Shown here piece after piece: positions 34,464-41,608 of a stretch of 64,000 bases of DNA. Origin of the DNA: Sphingomonas sp. SUN019. GTDB taxonomy: Bacteria > Pseudomonadota > Alphaproteobacteria > Sphingomonadales > Sphingomonadaceae. The notes beneath the pieces are model-generated. The model was given only the letters and a program-made list of their open reading frames with translations, had not been told where the DNA came from and searched no databases. Made by a program: the position numbers and the translations under genes. Location of the stretch: assembly GCF_024758705.1 (NCBI RefSeq), contig NZ_CP096971.1, positions 3,253,501 through 3,317,500 on the forward strand. Direction: 5' to 3'. How positions within the stretch are numbered: position 1 is the first letter of the stretch; every line of letters starts with the position of its first letter.

Positions 34464-35809
34464 GCCGCCGCAACAACCGCCTGGCTGCGCCGCATCGGCC
34501 GCCAGGCGGTTTCGGCCTTCTTCCGCCCTAGGTACGTATCCAGCCCGATCTGCGCGCCCAGCAGCATGTAGATGAACGGCTGGAACGCGATCCCGACGAA
34601 GGCGCCGCCGAGCAGGTAGATCAGATGCGCGTGCTGCAGCGCGCCGGCCAATTGCCCGGCCCAGACATATTCGCCCTCCCGGTAGCGACGGCGCAGGATT
34701 TCCATCCGCACCAGTCCGATCAGGCTGATCGCCAGCCACAGGATCAGACCGGGAAAACCCTGTTCGCCGAGCATCTCGAAATAGCTCGAATGATAGGCGC
34801 GGCTCTTGTCGACGGTCAGGCTGCGCTCGACCTTCGCGCTGGTGCCCGTCCCGGTCGTCTTGATCGTGTCGTAGCGGATATTGTTCTGGCGGTACGCCTC
34901 GAACCCGCCGCCGAACGGATGCTGTTTCGCGTAATCCCACGTCCACTGCCACACCGCGAGCCGGGTCGAGGCGGATTCGTCGGCCTGATAGGTCTTGATC
35001 GTGCCCATCCGTTCGGAGAACGCCGAGGGCAGCAGCGGGATCGCGGCGAGGCCGACCACCGCCAGCGCCGACAGATACAGCATCCGCCGCTTCACCTCGC
35101 GCAGCATCAGCACCGCCAGCAGCGCGATGCACAGCAGCCCGGTACGCGCCGAGGTGCCGACCGGGATCAGCAGGCAGGCGAAGATCAACGCGTAGCAGAA
35201 GGTCCGCACGCGCCAGTCGGGGGCGAAGATCGTGCCGTGGCGGCTGAACCACAGGATGATGGGGATGATGCAGACCGCCACGGCCGAGATGATCGAGCCT
35301 TCGTAAAGGCCCGAATTGTTCGATACCATCAGGTTCAGTTCGCCGTAACCGCCGCCGCTGGCCAGCGTCTTGATCCCGCCGACGATGACGATCGAACTGG
35401 CCGACAACACCATGAACAGCAGCAGCGATTCGATCCGCAGTTTCGTGCGCAACGTCAGCGGCAGGAAGGCGGCGAAGGCCAGCGCCTTCCACACCCAATC
35501 CCATTTCTCGACCGCCTCCACCGGGAAATCGGCGCTGCGCGTCGTCGCCCAGCAATAGCCGAGCAGCAGCAGGATCAGCGCCTGTCGCGGGGCGAAGCGC
35601 GAATCCTTCTTGTCGTCGACCAGTGCCCACGCGACCACCGCCAGCCCGACCGCGATCAGCGAGATCGGCACGGTGTTCAGCAGCATGTACGTCAGACGCT
35701 GCGGCGAGACGACGTCGATATAGACATAGGCGAGCACGAACAGGAACGGGCGCTTGAGGCCCATCCCGAACAGCGCGAGCAGGAAACCGATGAAGGCGAG
35801 GTCACGCAC
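34460..35809 (-). CDS. O-antigen ligase/polymerase-type protein, exosortase A system-associated
   Basis: 449 aa, with about ten membrane helices. The Wzy/WaaL-type region VGTSARTGLLCIALLAVLML and the large periplasmic loop with ADESASTRLAVWQWTWDYAK, HPFGGGFEAYRQN and the conserved AYHSSYFEMLGEQGFPGLIL are present. The N-terminus MRDLAFIGFLLALFGMGLKR and YVYIDVVSPQRLTYMLLN match the XrtA (PEP-CTERM)-associated O-glycosylation ligase family. It begins at a GTG overlapping the preceding 47-aa gene by 8 nt. The window lacks the exosortase itself. Likely role: polymer ligation in exopolysaccharide or protein glycosylation at the inner membrane. Confidence 0.88.
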   Translation of the reverse strand: MRDLAFIGFLLALFGMGLKRPFLFVLAYVYIDVVSPQRLTYMLLNTVPISLIAVGLAVVAWALVDDKKDSRFAPRQALILLLLGYCWATTRSADFPVEAVEKWDWVWKALAFAAFLPLTLRTKLRIESLLLFMVLSASSIVIVGGIKTLASGGGYGELNLMVSNNSGLYEGSIISAVAVCIIPIILWFSRHGTIFAPDWRVRTFCYALIFACLLIPVGTSARTGLLCIALLAVLMLREVKRRMLYLSALAVVGLAAIPLLPSAFSERMGTIKTYQADESASTRLAVWQWTWDYAKQHPFGGGFEAYRQNNIRYDTIKTTGTGTSAKVERSLTVDKSRAYHSSYFEMLGEQGFPGLILWLAISLIGLVRMEILRRRYREGEYVWAGQLAGALQHAHLIYLLGGAFVGIAFQPFIYMLLGAQIGLDTYLGRKKAETAWRPMRRSQAVVAAA

Positions 35810-35945
35810 GCGGGCGACGCTCCGGCCCGGTTTTACCCGCGTCGCTGGGCGGTGCTTCCGAATCGAGATCGGGGCGGCGCAGCAGCAGCCATGCCGCGAG
35901 CAGCATGAGGCCGTGGGTCAGGCCGAGCGCGAAATTGTCGATCAT
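35802..35945 (-). CDS. 47-aa single-pass membrane protein coupled to the XrtA-associated ligase
   Basis: MIDNFALGLTHGLMLLAAWL followed by a LLRRPDLDSE stop-transfer segment and a polar tail. One hydrophobic helix at about 5-22. GAGGGCGAG precedes the ATG at 35945. Its stop overlaps the GTG of the ligase gene by 8 nt, so the two are translationally coupled, which argues that this small frame is genuine. Similar short membrane proteins accompany exosortase A clusters, but no function is known. Confidence 0.7.
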   Translation of the reverse strand: MIDNFALGLTHGLMLLAAWLLLRRPDLDSEAPPSDAGKTGPERRPRA

Positions 35946-35976
35946 GTCTCGCCCTCGCTGGATTGCCCGGACGCGC

Positions 35977-36054
35977 CCAACCTTCGTTCGTGCTGAGCGA
36001 AGTCGAAGCACATGGGCATGCCCTTCGACTTCGCTCAGGGCGAACGGAGTTTGG
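35977..36054. repeat. Dispersed palindromic repeat, family D
   Basis: A perfect 16-bp inverted repeat, CTGAGCGAAGTCGAAG at 35993-36008 with its complement at 36023-36038 around a 14-nt loop. Outer flanks CCAACCTTCGTTCG and CGAACGGAGTTTGG extend the pairing imperfectly. Only one copy is seen here, between two divergent XrtA-associated genes. Confidence 0.75.
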
Positions 36055-36127
36055 TGCGTCCGACGCAGCGATAGCCCCCACGCGGTTGACGTGGCGTTAA
36101 ACGCTGGCGTGGCAGGGGGTGCGGACG

Positions 36128-37363
36128 ATGCGCATCCTTCATATCCTCGACCACGGATTGCCGCTGCAGAGCGGCTACACCTTTCGCACGCGCGCGATCC
36201 TGAAGGCGCAGATGGCGCGCGGATGGGAGGTCGCGGCAGTGACGGGCGCGCGGCAAGGGACCGCCCAAGAGTCTGAGACGATCGACGGGATCGATTTTCA
36301 TCGCACCGTGCCGCCGCGCGCGTTGCCGTCGCCGCTGCGCGAACTGGCCGAGATCGCGGTGTTCGCGCGGCGGATCGCGGAGGTCGTGCGGGAGTTTCGG
36401 CCCGATGTGCTGCACGCGCATTCGCCGGTGCTGGATGCGCTCGCCGCGTTGAAGGTGGCGCGGGCGACGAGCCTGCCTCTGGTGTACGAAATCCGCGCGT
36501 TCTGGGAGGATGCGGCGGTCGGGAACGGGACGGGTCGCGAAGGATCGGCACGCTACCGGGCGACTCGCGCGCTGGAAACGTGGGCGGTGAAGCGCGCGGA
36601 CGCAGTCGCCGTAATTTGTGATGGTTTGCGCCGCGACCTGATCGCGCGGGGGATCGGTGCGGACAGGATCGTCGTGTCGCCGAACGGGGTCGACATGGGC
36701 CTGTTCGGTACGCCGGTGCCGCGCGATGATGCGCTCGCGGCGGAACTCGGCATCGATGGCGAAATGGTCGGGTTCATCGGCAGCTTCTACGATTATGAGG
36801 GGCTGGACGATCTGATCGCGGCGATGCCCGCGCTGATCGCCGCGCGGCCGAATGCGCAATTGCTGCTGATCGGCGGCGGGCCGATGGGCGAGGCGCTCCG
36901 CGCGCAGGCCGCGGCTTCGCCGGTCGCCGATCGCATCCGCTTCGTCGGGCGCGTGCCGCACGAGCAGGTCGAGCGCTACTACAGCCTGGTCGACGTGCTG
37001 GCGTACCCGCGCAAGAAGATGCGGCTGACCGATCTGGTAACGCCGCTGAAGCCGCTGGAGGCGATGGCGCAGGGGCGATTGGTCGCGGCGTCGGATGTCG
37101 GCGGTCACCGCGAACTGATTCGCGACGGCGATACCGGTACGCTGTTTCCGGCCGACGATCCTGCCGCGCTGGCGGCGTCGCTCGCGGCTTTGTTGAACGA
37201 TCGTGGCGAATGGGGAGCGCGCCGGGTGCGGGCGCGCGCGTTCGTCGAGGCCGAGCGTAACTGGTCGTCAAATATTTCGCGTTACGAACCCGTTTACCAG
37301 CGGCTCGTGGGAGTCGCGCGTATGGGTGAGTCATGGTCGCAATCAACTATTCTGGGCGCCTGA
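36128..37363 (+). CDS. Glycosyltransferase family 4, PEP-CTERM/XrtA system type
   Basis: 411 aa from the ATG at 36128 with AGGGGGT 7 nt before it. GT-B fold: N-terminal LHILDHGLPLQSGYTFRTRA, typical of XrtA-associated glycosyltransferases, DVLHAHSPVLDALAALKVAR, then the GT4 C-domain with RIVVSPNGVDMGLF, GFIGSFYDYEGLDDLI, and the nucleotide-sugar site PLKPLEAMAQGRLVAASDVG. It should add a sugar to a lipid-linked exopolysaccharide intermediate on the cytoplasmic side. Divergent from the ligase pair. The hypothetical gene after it overlaps by 31 nt. Confidence 0.9.
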   Translation: MRILHILDHGLPLQSGYTFRTRAILKAQMARGWEVAAVTGARQGTAQESETIDGIDFHRTVPPRALPSPLRELAEIAVFARRIAEVVREFRPDVLHAHSPVLDALAALKVARATSLPLVYEIRAFWEDAAVGNGTGREGSARYRATRALETWAVKRADAVAVICDGLRRDLIARGIGADRIVVSPNGVDMGLFGTPVPRDDALAAELGIDGEMVGFIGSFYDYEGLDDLIAAMPALIAARPNAQLLLIGGGPMGEALRAQAAASPVADRIRFVGRVPHEQVERYYSLVDVLAYPRKKMRLTDLVTPLKPLEAMAQGRLVAASDVGGHRELIRDGDTGTLFPADDPAALAASLAALLNDRGEWGARRVRARAFVEAERNWSSNISRYEPVYQRLVGVARMGESWSQSTILGA

Positions 37364-38049
37364 GCGCGCCGTTAGGACCGGTGACCGCCGGGCTGGCGGC
37401 GGCTGCGGTCTCGCTCTCGGTCGCCGCAATGCCGGCCGCGTGGCTCGATCCGCTGGTCGCGGGGAGCGGGCTGCCCGCATTGTTCGCCGCCGCCGCGCCG
37501 CCGGTCGGCGTTACCGGACGGACCCTGCTGGCGCTTGGTGCGGGGGCGATCGTCGCGCTGGCCGGTTACATCATGCTGTCGCGACACGCCCGGCCTGTCG
37601 ACGCCACGCCCGACGCTCCCGTCCTGCGCCGCGCCGATGCGCATCCCGATGCGCCGTCAAGGCGACCGATTCGAGCGAGCGAGGATCTTGGGCCGCCGCT
37701 GCCGATCGCGGTCCCGCCGCCCGCGCCGCAAAATCACGAACAGCCCTTGCCCGCCGATCTGGACCTGCCGCTGGCGGCGTTCGATCCGGCGGCGCTGCCG
37801 GTGACCCCGGCCGAACCCGTCCGTCCCGTCGCGCCGCTGGCGACACGGCGCGCGCTGATCGATCCGGGCGAGCGGTTCGAGACGTTCCACCTGACCCCGG
37901 TCACACGCACGCCGCGTTCGACGGCCAGCGAGCCTGTTTCGATCGGCGCGCTGCTCGACCGGTTGGAGCGCAGCACGCAGCGTGCGCCGCGGCGGCGGGT
38001 CGATGTCGATCAGACCTTGGGCATGCTGCGCGGTCTGGCGACGGGCTGA
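37333..38049 (+). CDS. Hypothetical membrane protein, Pro/Ala-rich
   Basis: 238 aa. Two hydrophobic segments (about 14-38 and 62-83) are followed by a proline-rich, low-complexity linker (about 90-150: PPLPIAVPPPAPQ) and a C-terminal part with basic stretches (QRAPRRRVDVDQTLGMLRGL). Not recognised. The ATG lies inside the end of the glycosyltransferase gene (31-nt overlap in another frame), implying co-translation. Composition is like its neighbours. A role in envelope or polysaccharide assembly is a guess from position. Confidence 0.6.
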   Translation: MVAINYSGRLSAPLGPVTAGLAAAAVSLSVAAMPAAWLDPLVAGSGLPALFAAAAPPVGVTGRTLLALGAGAIVALAGYIMLSRHARPVDATPDAPVLRRADAHPDAPSRRPIRASEDLGPPLPIAVPPPAPQNHEQPLPADLDLPLAAFDPAALPVTPAEPVRPVAPLATRRALIDPGERFETFHLTPVTRTPRSTASEPVSIGALLDRLERSTQRAPRRRVDVDQTLGMLRGLATG

Positions 38050-38364
38050 TCACGAGGCGACGACGGTCAGCGCTTCGATCGTAAAGCGATGCCCGGCCCC
38101 GTCGCGCGCGGTGGCGATGATCGCGAGGTCGGCGACGAGGTGACCGTGCAGCGGCAGATCGGCTTCGGGCAATTGCGCCAGCCATGTATCGATCGCCTTA
38201 GCTGCCGTCGCGTGTGCCTCCAGGACATGGCGAGCACCGGAAAAGGTCGCGCTTTCCCAAGCCGTCATGTGCGTCGCGTCGAAGGTGATCGTGATGCCGT
38301 ACGCGGTCGCCGACGCGGCGATCGCGCGTTCGAGCAGCACGGTCGGGCCGGGGCCGCGCATCAT
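38050..38364 (-). CDS. Hypothetical 104-aa protein
   Basis: Soluble alpha/beta protein: LERAIAASATAYGITITFDA, HVLEAHATAAKAIDTWLAQL, then beta strands in DLPLHGHLVADLAIIATARD. I do not recognise the family. Its ATG overlaps the stop of the 57-aa gene upstream (ATGA), so the two form a translationally coupled pair, divergent from the S24 repressor gene. Confidence 0.6.
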   Translation of the reverse strand: MMRGPGPTVLLERAIAASATAYGITITFDATHMTAWESATFSGARHVLEAHATAAKAIDTWLAQLPEADLPLHGHLVADLAIIATARDGAGHRFTIEALTVVAS

Positions 38365-38534
38365 GCTTCCTCCCCCACGAAGGCTTCGACCCGCGCGCGG
38401 GTCGGCGGGCGCAGGACGCGGCCGGCGCGCAGGTCGCCGATCAGACGCGGATCGTTCACCGCCAGCCGTCCGAATTTCGTCGGCGGCATGCCGGTGCGGC
38501 GCAGATAGCGATCGATTTTCAGCAGCAGCGACAT
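38361..38534 (-). CDS. 57-aa small protein, possible DNA-binding
   Basis: MSLLLKIDRYLRRTGMPPTK then FGRLAVNDPRLIGDLRAGRV and a tail VEAFVGEEA. Basic in the middle and helical, with the layout of a short helix-turn-helix (TKFGRLAVNDPRLIGDLRAG), in which a phage-repressor-like recognition helix would be NDPRLIGDLR. The stop overlaps the next gene's ATG. Divergent from the S24 repressor, with an 18-bp palindrome between them. The DNA-binding assignment is inference. Confidence 0.62.
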   Translation of the reverse strand: MSLLLKIDRYLRRTGMPPTKFGRLAVNDPRLIGDLRAGRVLRPPTRARVEAFVGEEA

Positions 38535-38593
38535 CCCTGGCGACTCCGTTGACCGGGTTGATGTTCGTGGTCTGTTCTCACATTTCCAACTTG

Positions 38594-38611
38594 TCTAGGA
38601 AATTTCCTAGA
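38594..38611. promoter_or_regulatory. 18-bp perfect palindrome, probable S24 repressor operator
   Basis: TCTAGGAAATTTCCTAGA is perfectly symmetric. It lies between TTGTCT (38591-38596) and TATGGG (38614-38619), which are 17 bp apart and would start transcription at about the ATG of the S24 gene. A repressor bound there would cover the promoter spacer. Confidence 0.72.
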
Positions 38612-38625
38612 GGTATGGGATGTGC

Positions 38626-39249
38626 ATGACGGAGGCGGTCGGACAGGCGGTGGCGGGGCTGGCGGCGGCGCGCGGCGTGACGCTGTCGGAGCTGTCGCGG
38701 ATGCTCGGCCGCAACGTCGCCTACCTCCAGCAATTCGTCCGGCGCGGGACGCCGAAGCGGCTCGACGAGCGTGACCGGCGGTTGCTCGCGCAGTTCTTCG
38801 GCGTGGGGGAGGAGATGCTGGGCGCACCCGATCCGTCGCCATCCGACGTGGCGGCGATTCCGTATCTTTCGGTGGCGGCGTCGGCCGGCGGCGGCGCTGC
38901 GGTCGATCGCGAGGAGGTTGTCCGCGTCGAACAGCTGTCACGCGAGATGCTCGCCGGGGCGGGCGTCGCGGCTGGTCAGGCGTCGCTGATCGACGTGCGC
39001 GGCGACTCGATGGCGCCGGGCATTTTGGACGGCGATCGCCTGCTGGTCGACCGCGCCGACGCCCGCGTCTCGCGGGGTGGCGGGGTGTTCGTGATCCGCA
39101 TCGACGGCGACCTATCGGTAAAGCGCGTCGTGCCGATCGGGCGGGAGGTGGAGATCGTCAGCGACAATCCCGCTTACCCGCCGGTGCGGCGCGACGCTGG
39201 TGATGTCGACGTGATCGGGCGGGTGAAGCTGTTGCTGCGGGTGCCTTAG
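38626..39249 (+). CDS. XRE/S24 transcriptional repressor (LexA/CI-like)
   Basis: 207 aa from ATG 38626; a second ATG two codons earlier is possible. N-terminal HTH (about 1-60: VTLSELSRMLGRNVAYLQQFV, RRGTPKRLDERDRR). C-terminal S24 LexA-like protease domain with Ser128 in RGDSMAPGILDGD and Lys166 in DLSVKRVV, the catalytic dyad. The cleavage-site region ASAGGGAAVD (AG-like) is at about 85-95. This design responds to DNA damage or acts as a phage-type repressor, but no prophage is nearby. The perfect palindrome upstream suggests autoregulation, together with the divergent pair. Confidence 0.88.
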   Translation: MTEAVGQAVAGLAAARGVTLSELSRMLGRNVAYLQQFVRRGTPKRLDERDRRLLAQFFGVGEEMLGAPDPSPSDVAAIPYLSVAASAGGGAAVDREEVVRVEQLSREMLAGAGVAAGQASLIDVRGDSMAPGILDGDRLLVDRADARVSRGGGVFVIRIDGDLSVKRVVPIGREVEIVSDNPAYPPVRRDAGDVDVIGRVKLLLRVP

Positions 39250-39260
39250 AAGGTGTTCTT

Positions 39261-39374
39261 GTCCTCCCCTGCAATGGGAGGTGGCGCGCAGCGCCGGAGG
39301 GGTGTCGCGCCATCGATATGCTTACACCCCTTCGTCAGGCTTCGCCTGCCACCTCCCCTTGCAGGGGGAGGATT
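39261..39374. repeat. Dispersed palindromic repeat, family A, copy 2
   Basis: 114 bp with arms GTCCTCCCCTGCAATGGGAG and a right arm ending GCAGGGGGAGGATT at 39374; inner GGAGGGGTGTCGC and CATCGATA match the copy at 3215-3330. It lies between convergent genes. Confidence 0.87.
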
Positions 39375-39402
39375 TGACAGAAGCAGAACTCTACCGCTCT
39401 CG

Positions 39403-39579
39403 CTACCGCCCGCGTTCGCGCGCCCAGATCGCCAATGATATGCCGATGCTGACGACCGCGCCGATCAGCAGGCCGATCGTCGCCTGGCCGAACAGGAAGC
39501 CGATCATCGCGCCGCCCATCACGCCCGCCGCGATCAGGAATCCGCCCGCGGAGGGGTTGCGTATCGGGGGCCTTGCCAT
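39403..39579 (-). CDS. 58-aa two-helix membrane protein
   Basis: 58 aa from ATG 39579: MARPPIRNPSAGGFLIAAGV, with helices at about 12-30 and 34-52, and a basic end WARERGR. The NPSAGGFLIA start is common in small sphingomonad membrane proteins; I do not know a function. It converges with the S24 gene across the family A repeat. The frame extends upstream to 39627 without further support. Confidence 0.6.
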   Translation of the reverse strand: MARPPIRNPSAGGFLIAAGVMGGAMIGFLFGQATIGLLIGAVVSIGISLAIWARERGR

Positions 39580-39667
39580 GCCGGGCGCTCTGCCATGTCC
39601 GGCGACGCCGCGCCAGCGCCGCATCAAACCTCTGTCGTTCGCCCGTTCGCCTCGCTAGGAGGGCGCG

Positions 39668-41608
39668 ATGTATGGGCGGGGCGCGCTGTATGGCGCCGTT
39701 AGTCTGATCGCGTTCCTCGCCGCGCCTGGCCTCGCGGCGCAACAGACGCCCGCGCCCGCCGCGCAGCCGCCGGAACTCGATCCGAATTCGCCGCTCGCGC
39801 CGCTGCCCGATATCGGCGTGGCTTGGCCCGAGCTTGGGCAGGATATCGCAGCGCCGGCCGAACTGCGCACCGATATCGCCGCCGAAACGCGCTACAAATG
39901 GCGGATCGAGGGGATCGACGGGATCGGCACCGCGCTGTTGCGGCAACGCTTCGCGGAGTTGTCCACACTCGGCCAGCATGATGGCGAACCGTCGAATGCG
40001 GCGCAGCTCGATCGCCGCGCGCGCGAGGATTCGGCGTTGCTCGTCACGCTGCTGCGCGGCGAAGGATATTACGATGCGCGGGTCGACACGCGGGTCGATG
40101 CGGAGGGCGAGCGGCCTCTGGTGGTGCTGGAGGCGACGCCGGGTGCGCTTTACCGCTTCAAGGGCGTGACCATCGCGGGCGTCGAGGCGGCGGGCGCGAA
40201 GGCGGTCGGGCTGCGCGATGCATTCGGGGTGAAGGCCGAGGATCCGGTCAACGCCGACACCATCGTCGCCGGACAGGCGCAACTGGCGACGAAGCTGGGG
40301 GAGGAGAGTTTCGCTTTCGCCAAGGTCGGCGATCCCGTGGTCACGGTGGATCGCGAGGCGAAGACCGCGACGCTCGACCTGCCGCTGGAAACCGGAACCG
40401 AGCGCCGTTTCGGCGTGATCCGCACGAACCCGAACAACCGCGTGTTCGATGCCGATCACGTCCAGGACATCGCGCGCTTCAAACCCGGTCGGCCCTATAG
40501 CGCGTCCCGGCTGGACGATTTGCGGCGCGCGCTGATCCAGACCGGGCTTGTCTCGACCGCGGACGTGAAGCCCGTTCCCGGCAGCACGCCCGGCACGGTC
40601 GACGTCGACGTCACGCTCGCGCCCGCCCCGCCACGCACGATCGCGGGCGAGATCGGTTACGGCACGGGCGAAGGCGCGCGGGTGGAGGCGAGCTGGACGC
40701 ACCGCAATTTGTTCCCGCCAGAGGGCGCCGCGACGGTGCGCGCGGTGCTGGGGACGCGCGAACAGCTCGGCTCGCTCGTCTTCCGGCGCAACAATTTCCA
40801 CGGGCGCGACCGCGTCCTGACCGCGCAGGTTGCGGTCGCGCACACCGAACGCGACGCTTACGAGGCGGATACCTTCTCGGTGTCAGCCAGCATCGAGCGG
40901 CAGACCAACATCTTCTTCCAGAAGGCGTGGACGTGGTCGCTGGGGGCGGAACTGGTCACGTCTGACGAGCGCGACGTGATCGTGTCGACCGGCGAGCCGC
41001 GGCGGCGGACCTTCTATATCGGCGCGCTGCCGACGAACCTGGTCTATGACGGGTCGGACGATCTGCTCAATCCGACCAAGGGATTTCGGCTGGGCGGACG
41101 GCTGAGCCCGGAAGTGTCGTTGCAGGGATCGGTGTTCGGTTATGCGCGGACGCAGATCGACGCGAGCGCGTACCAGTCCGTAACGCCGAAGGTCGTGCTG
41201 GCGGGGCGGGTGCGGCTGGGCACGATCTTGGGCGCGCCGCGTGATGCGATCGCGCCGTCGCGGCGCTTCTACGCGGGCGGCGGTGCGTCGGTGCGCGGCT
41301 ATGGGTTCCAGTCGATCGGGCCGCGCGACCCGAACAACGATCCGATCGGCGGGCGCAGCCTGACCGAATTCTCGATCGAGGCGCGGGTCAGGGCGTTCGG
41401 CAATTTCGGCATCGTGCCGTTCTTCGACGGCGGGAATATCTACACCTCGCCGCTGCCGAAGCTGTCCGACTTCCGTTACGGCGCGGGGCTGGGCGTGCGC
41501 TACTACAGCAATTTCGGGCCGATCCGCGTCGATGTCGGTACGCCGATCAACCCGCAGCCGGGCGACAGCCGCGTCGCGGTGTACGTGTCGCTCGGGCAGG
41601 CGTTTTGA
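39668..41608 (+). CDS. tamA: Outer membrane assembly protein TamA (BamA/Omp85 family)
   Basis: 646 aa with a signal peptide (cleavage near LAAQQ), three POTRA-like domains at about 80-305, and a C-terminal 16-strand barrel (about 310-646). The Omp85 L6 signature appears as RRFYAGGGASVRGYGFQ, and the last strand ends in a terminal Phe (YVSLGQAF). With TamB it inserts autotransporters and other outer-membrane proteins, and it supports phospholipid transport. The next gene, tamB, starts within its stop (TGATG). Confidence 0.93.
   Translation: MYGRGALYGAVSLIAFLAAPGLAAQQTPAPAAQPPELDPNSPLAPLPDIGVAWPELGQDIAAPAELRTDIAAETRYKWRIEGIDGIGTALLRQRFAELSTLGQHDGEPSNAAQLDRRAREDSALLVTLLRGEGYYDARVDTRVDAEGERPLVVLEATPGALYRFKGVTIAGVEAAGAKAVGLRDAFGVKAEDPVNADTIVAGQAQLATKLGEESFAFAKVGDPVVTVDREAKTATLDLPLETGTERRFGVIRTNPNNRVFDADHVQDIARFKPGRPYSASRLDDLRRALIQTGLVSTADVKPVPGSTPGTVDVDVTLAPAPPRTIAGEIGYGTGEGARVEASWTHRNLFPPEGAATVRAVLGTREQLGSLVFRRNNFHGRDRVLTAQVAVAHTERDAYEADTFSVSASIERQTNIFFQKAWTWSLGAELVTSDERDVIVSTGEPRRRTFYIGALPTNLVYDGSDDLLNPTKGFRLGGRLSPEVSLQGSVFGYARTQIDASAYQSVTPKVVLAGRVRLGTILGAPRDAIAPSRRFYAGGGASVRGYGFQSIGPRDPNNDPIGGRSLTEFSIEARVRAFGNFGIVPFFDGGNIYTSPLPKLSDFRYGAGLGVRYYSNFGPIRVDVGTPINPQPGDSRVAVYVSLGQAF

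Noticed and set aside
33801..35630. The frame of topoisomerase IB stays open upstream for about 600 more codons.
   Set aside because: The upstream part overlaps the O-antigen ligase-type gene on the same strand and the PfpI gene on the other, has low-complexity Arg/Ala-rich translation and no domain; the family starts at MTVRLSY.
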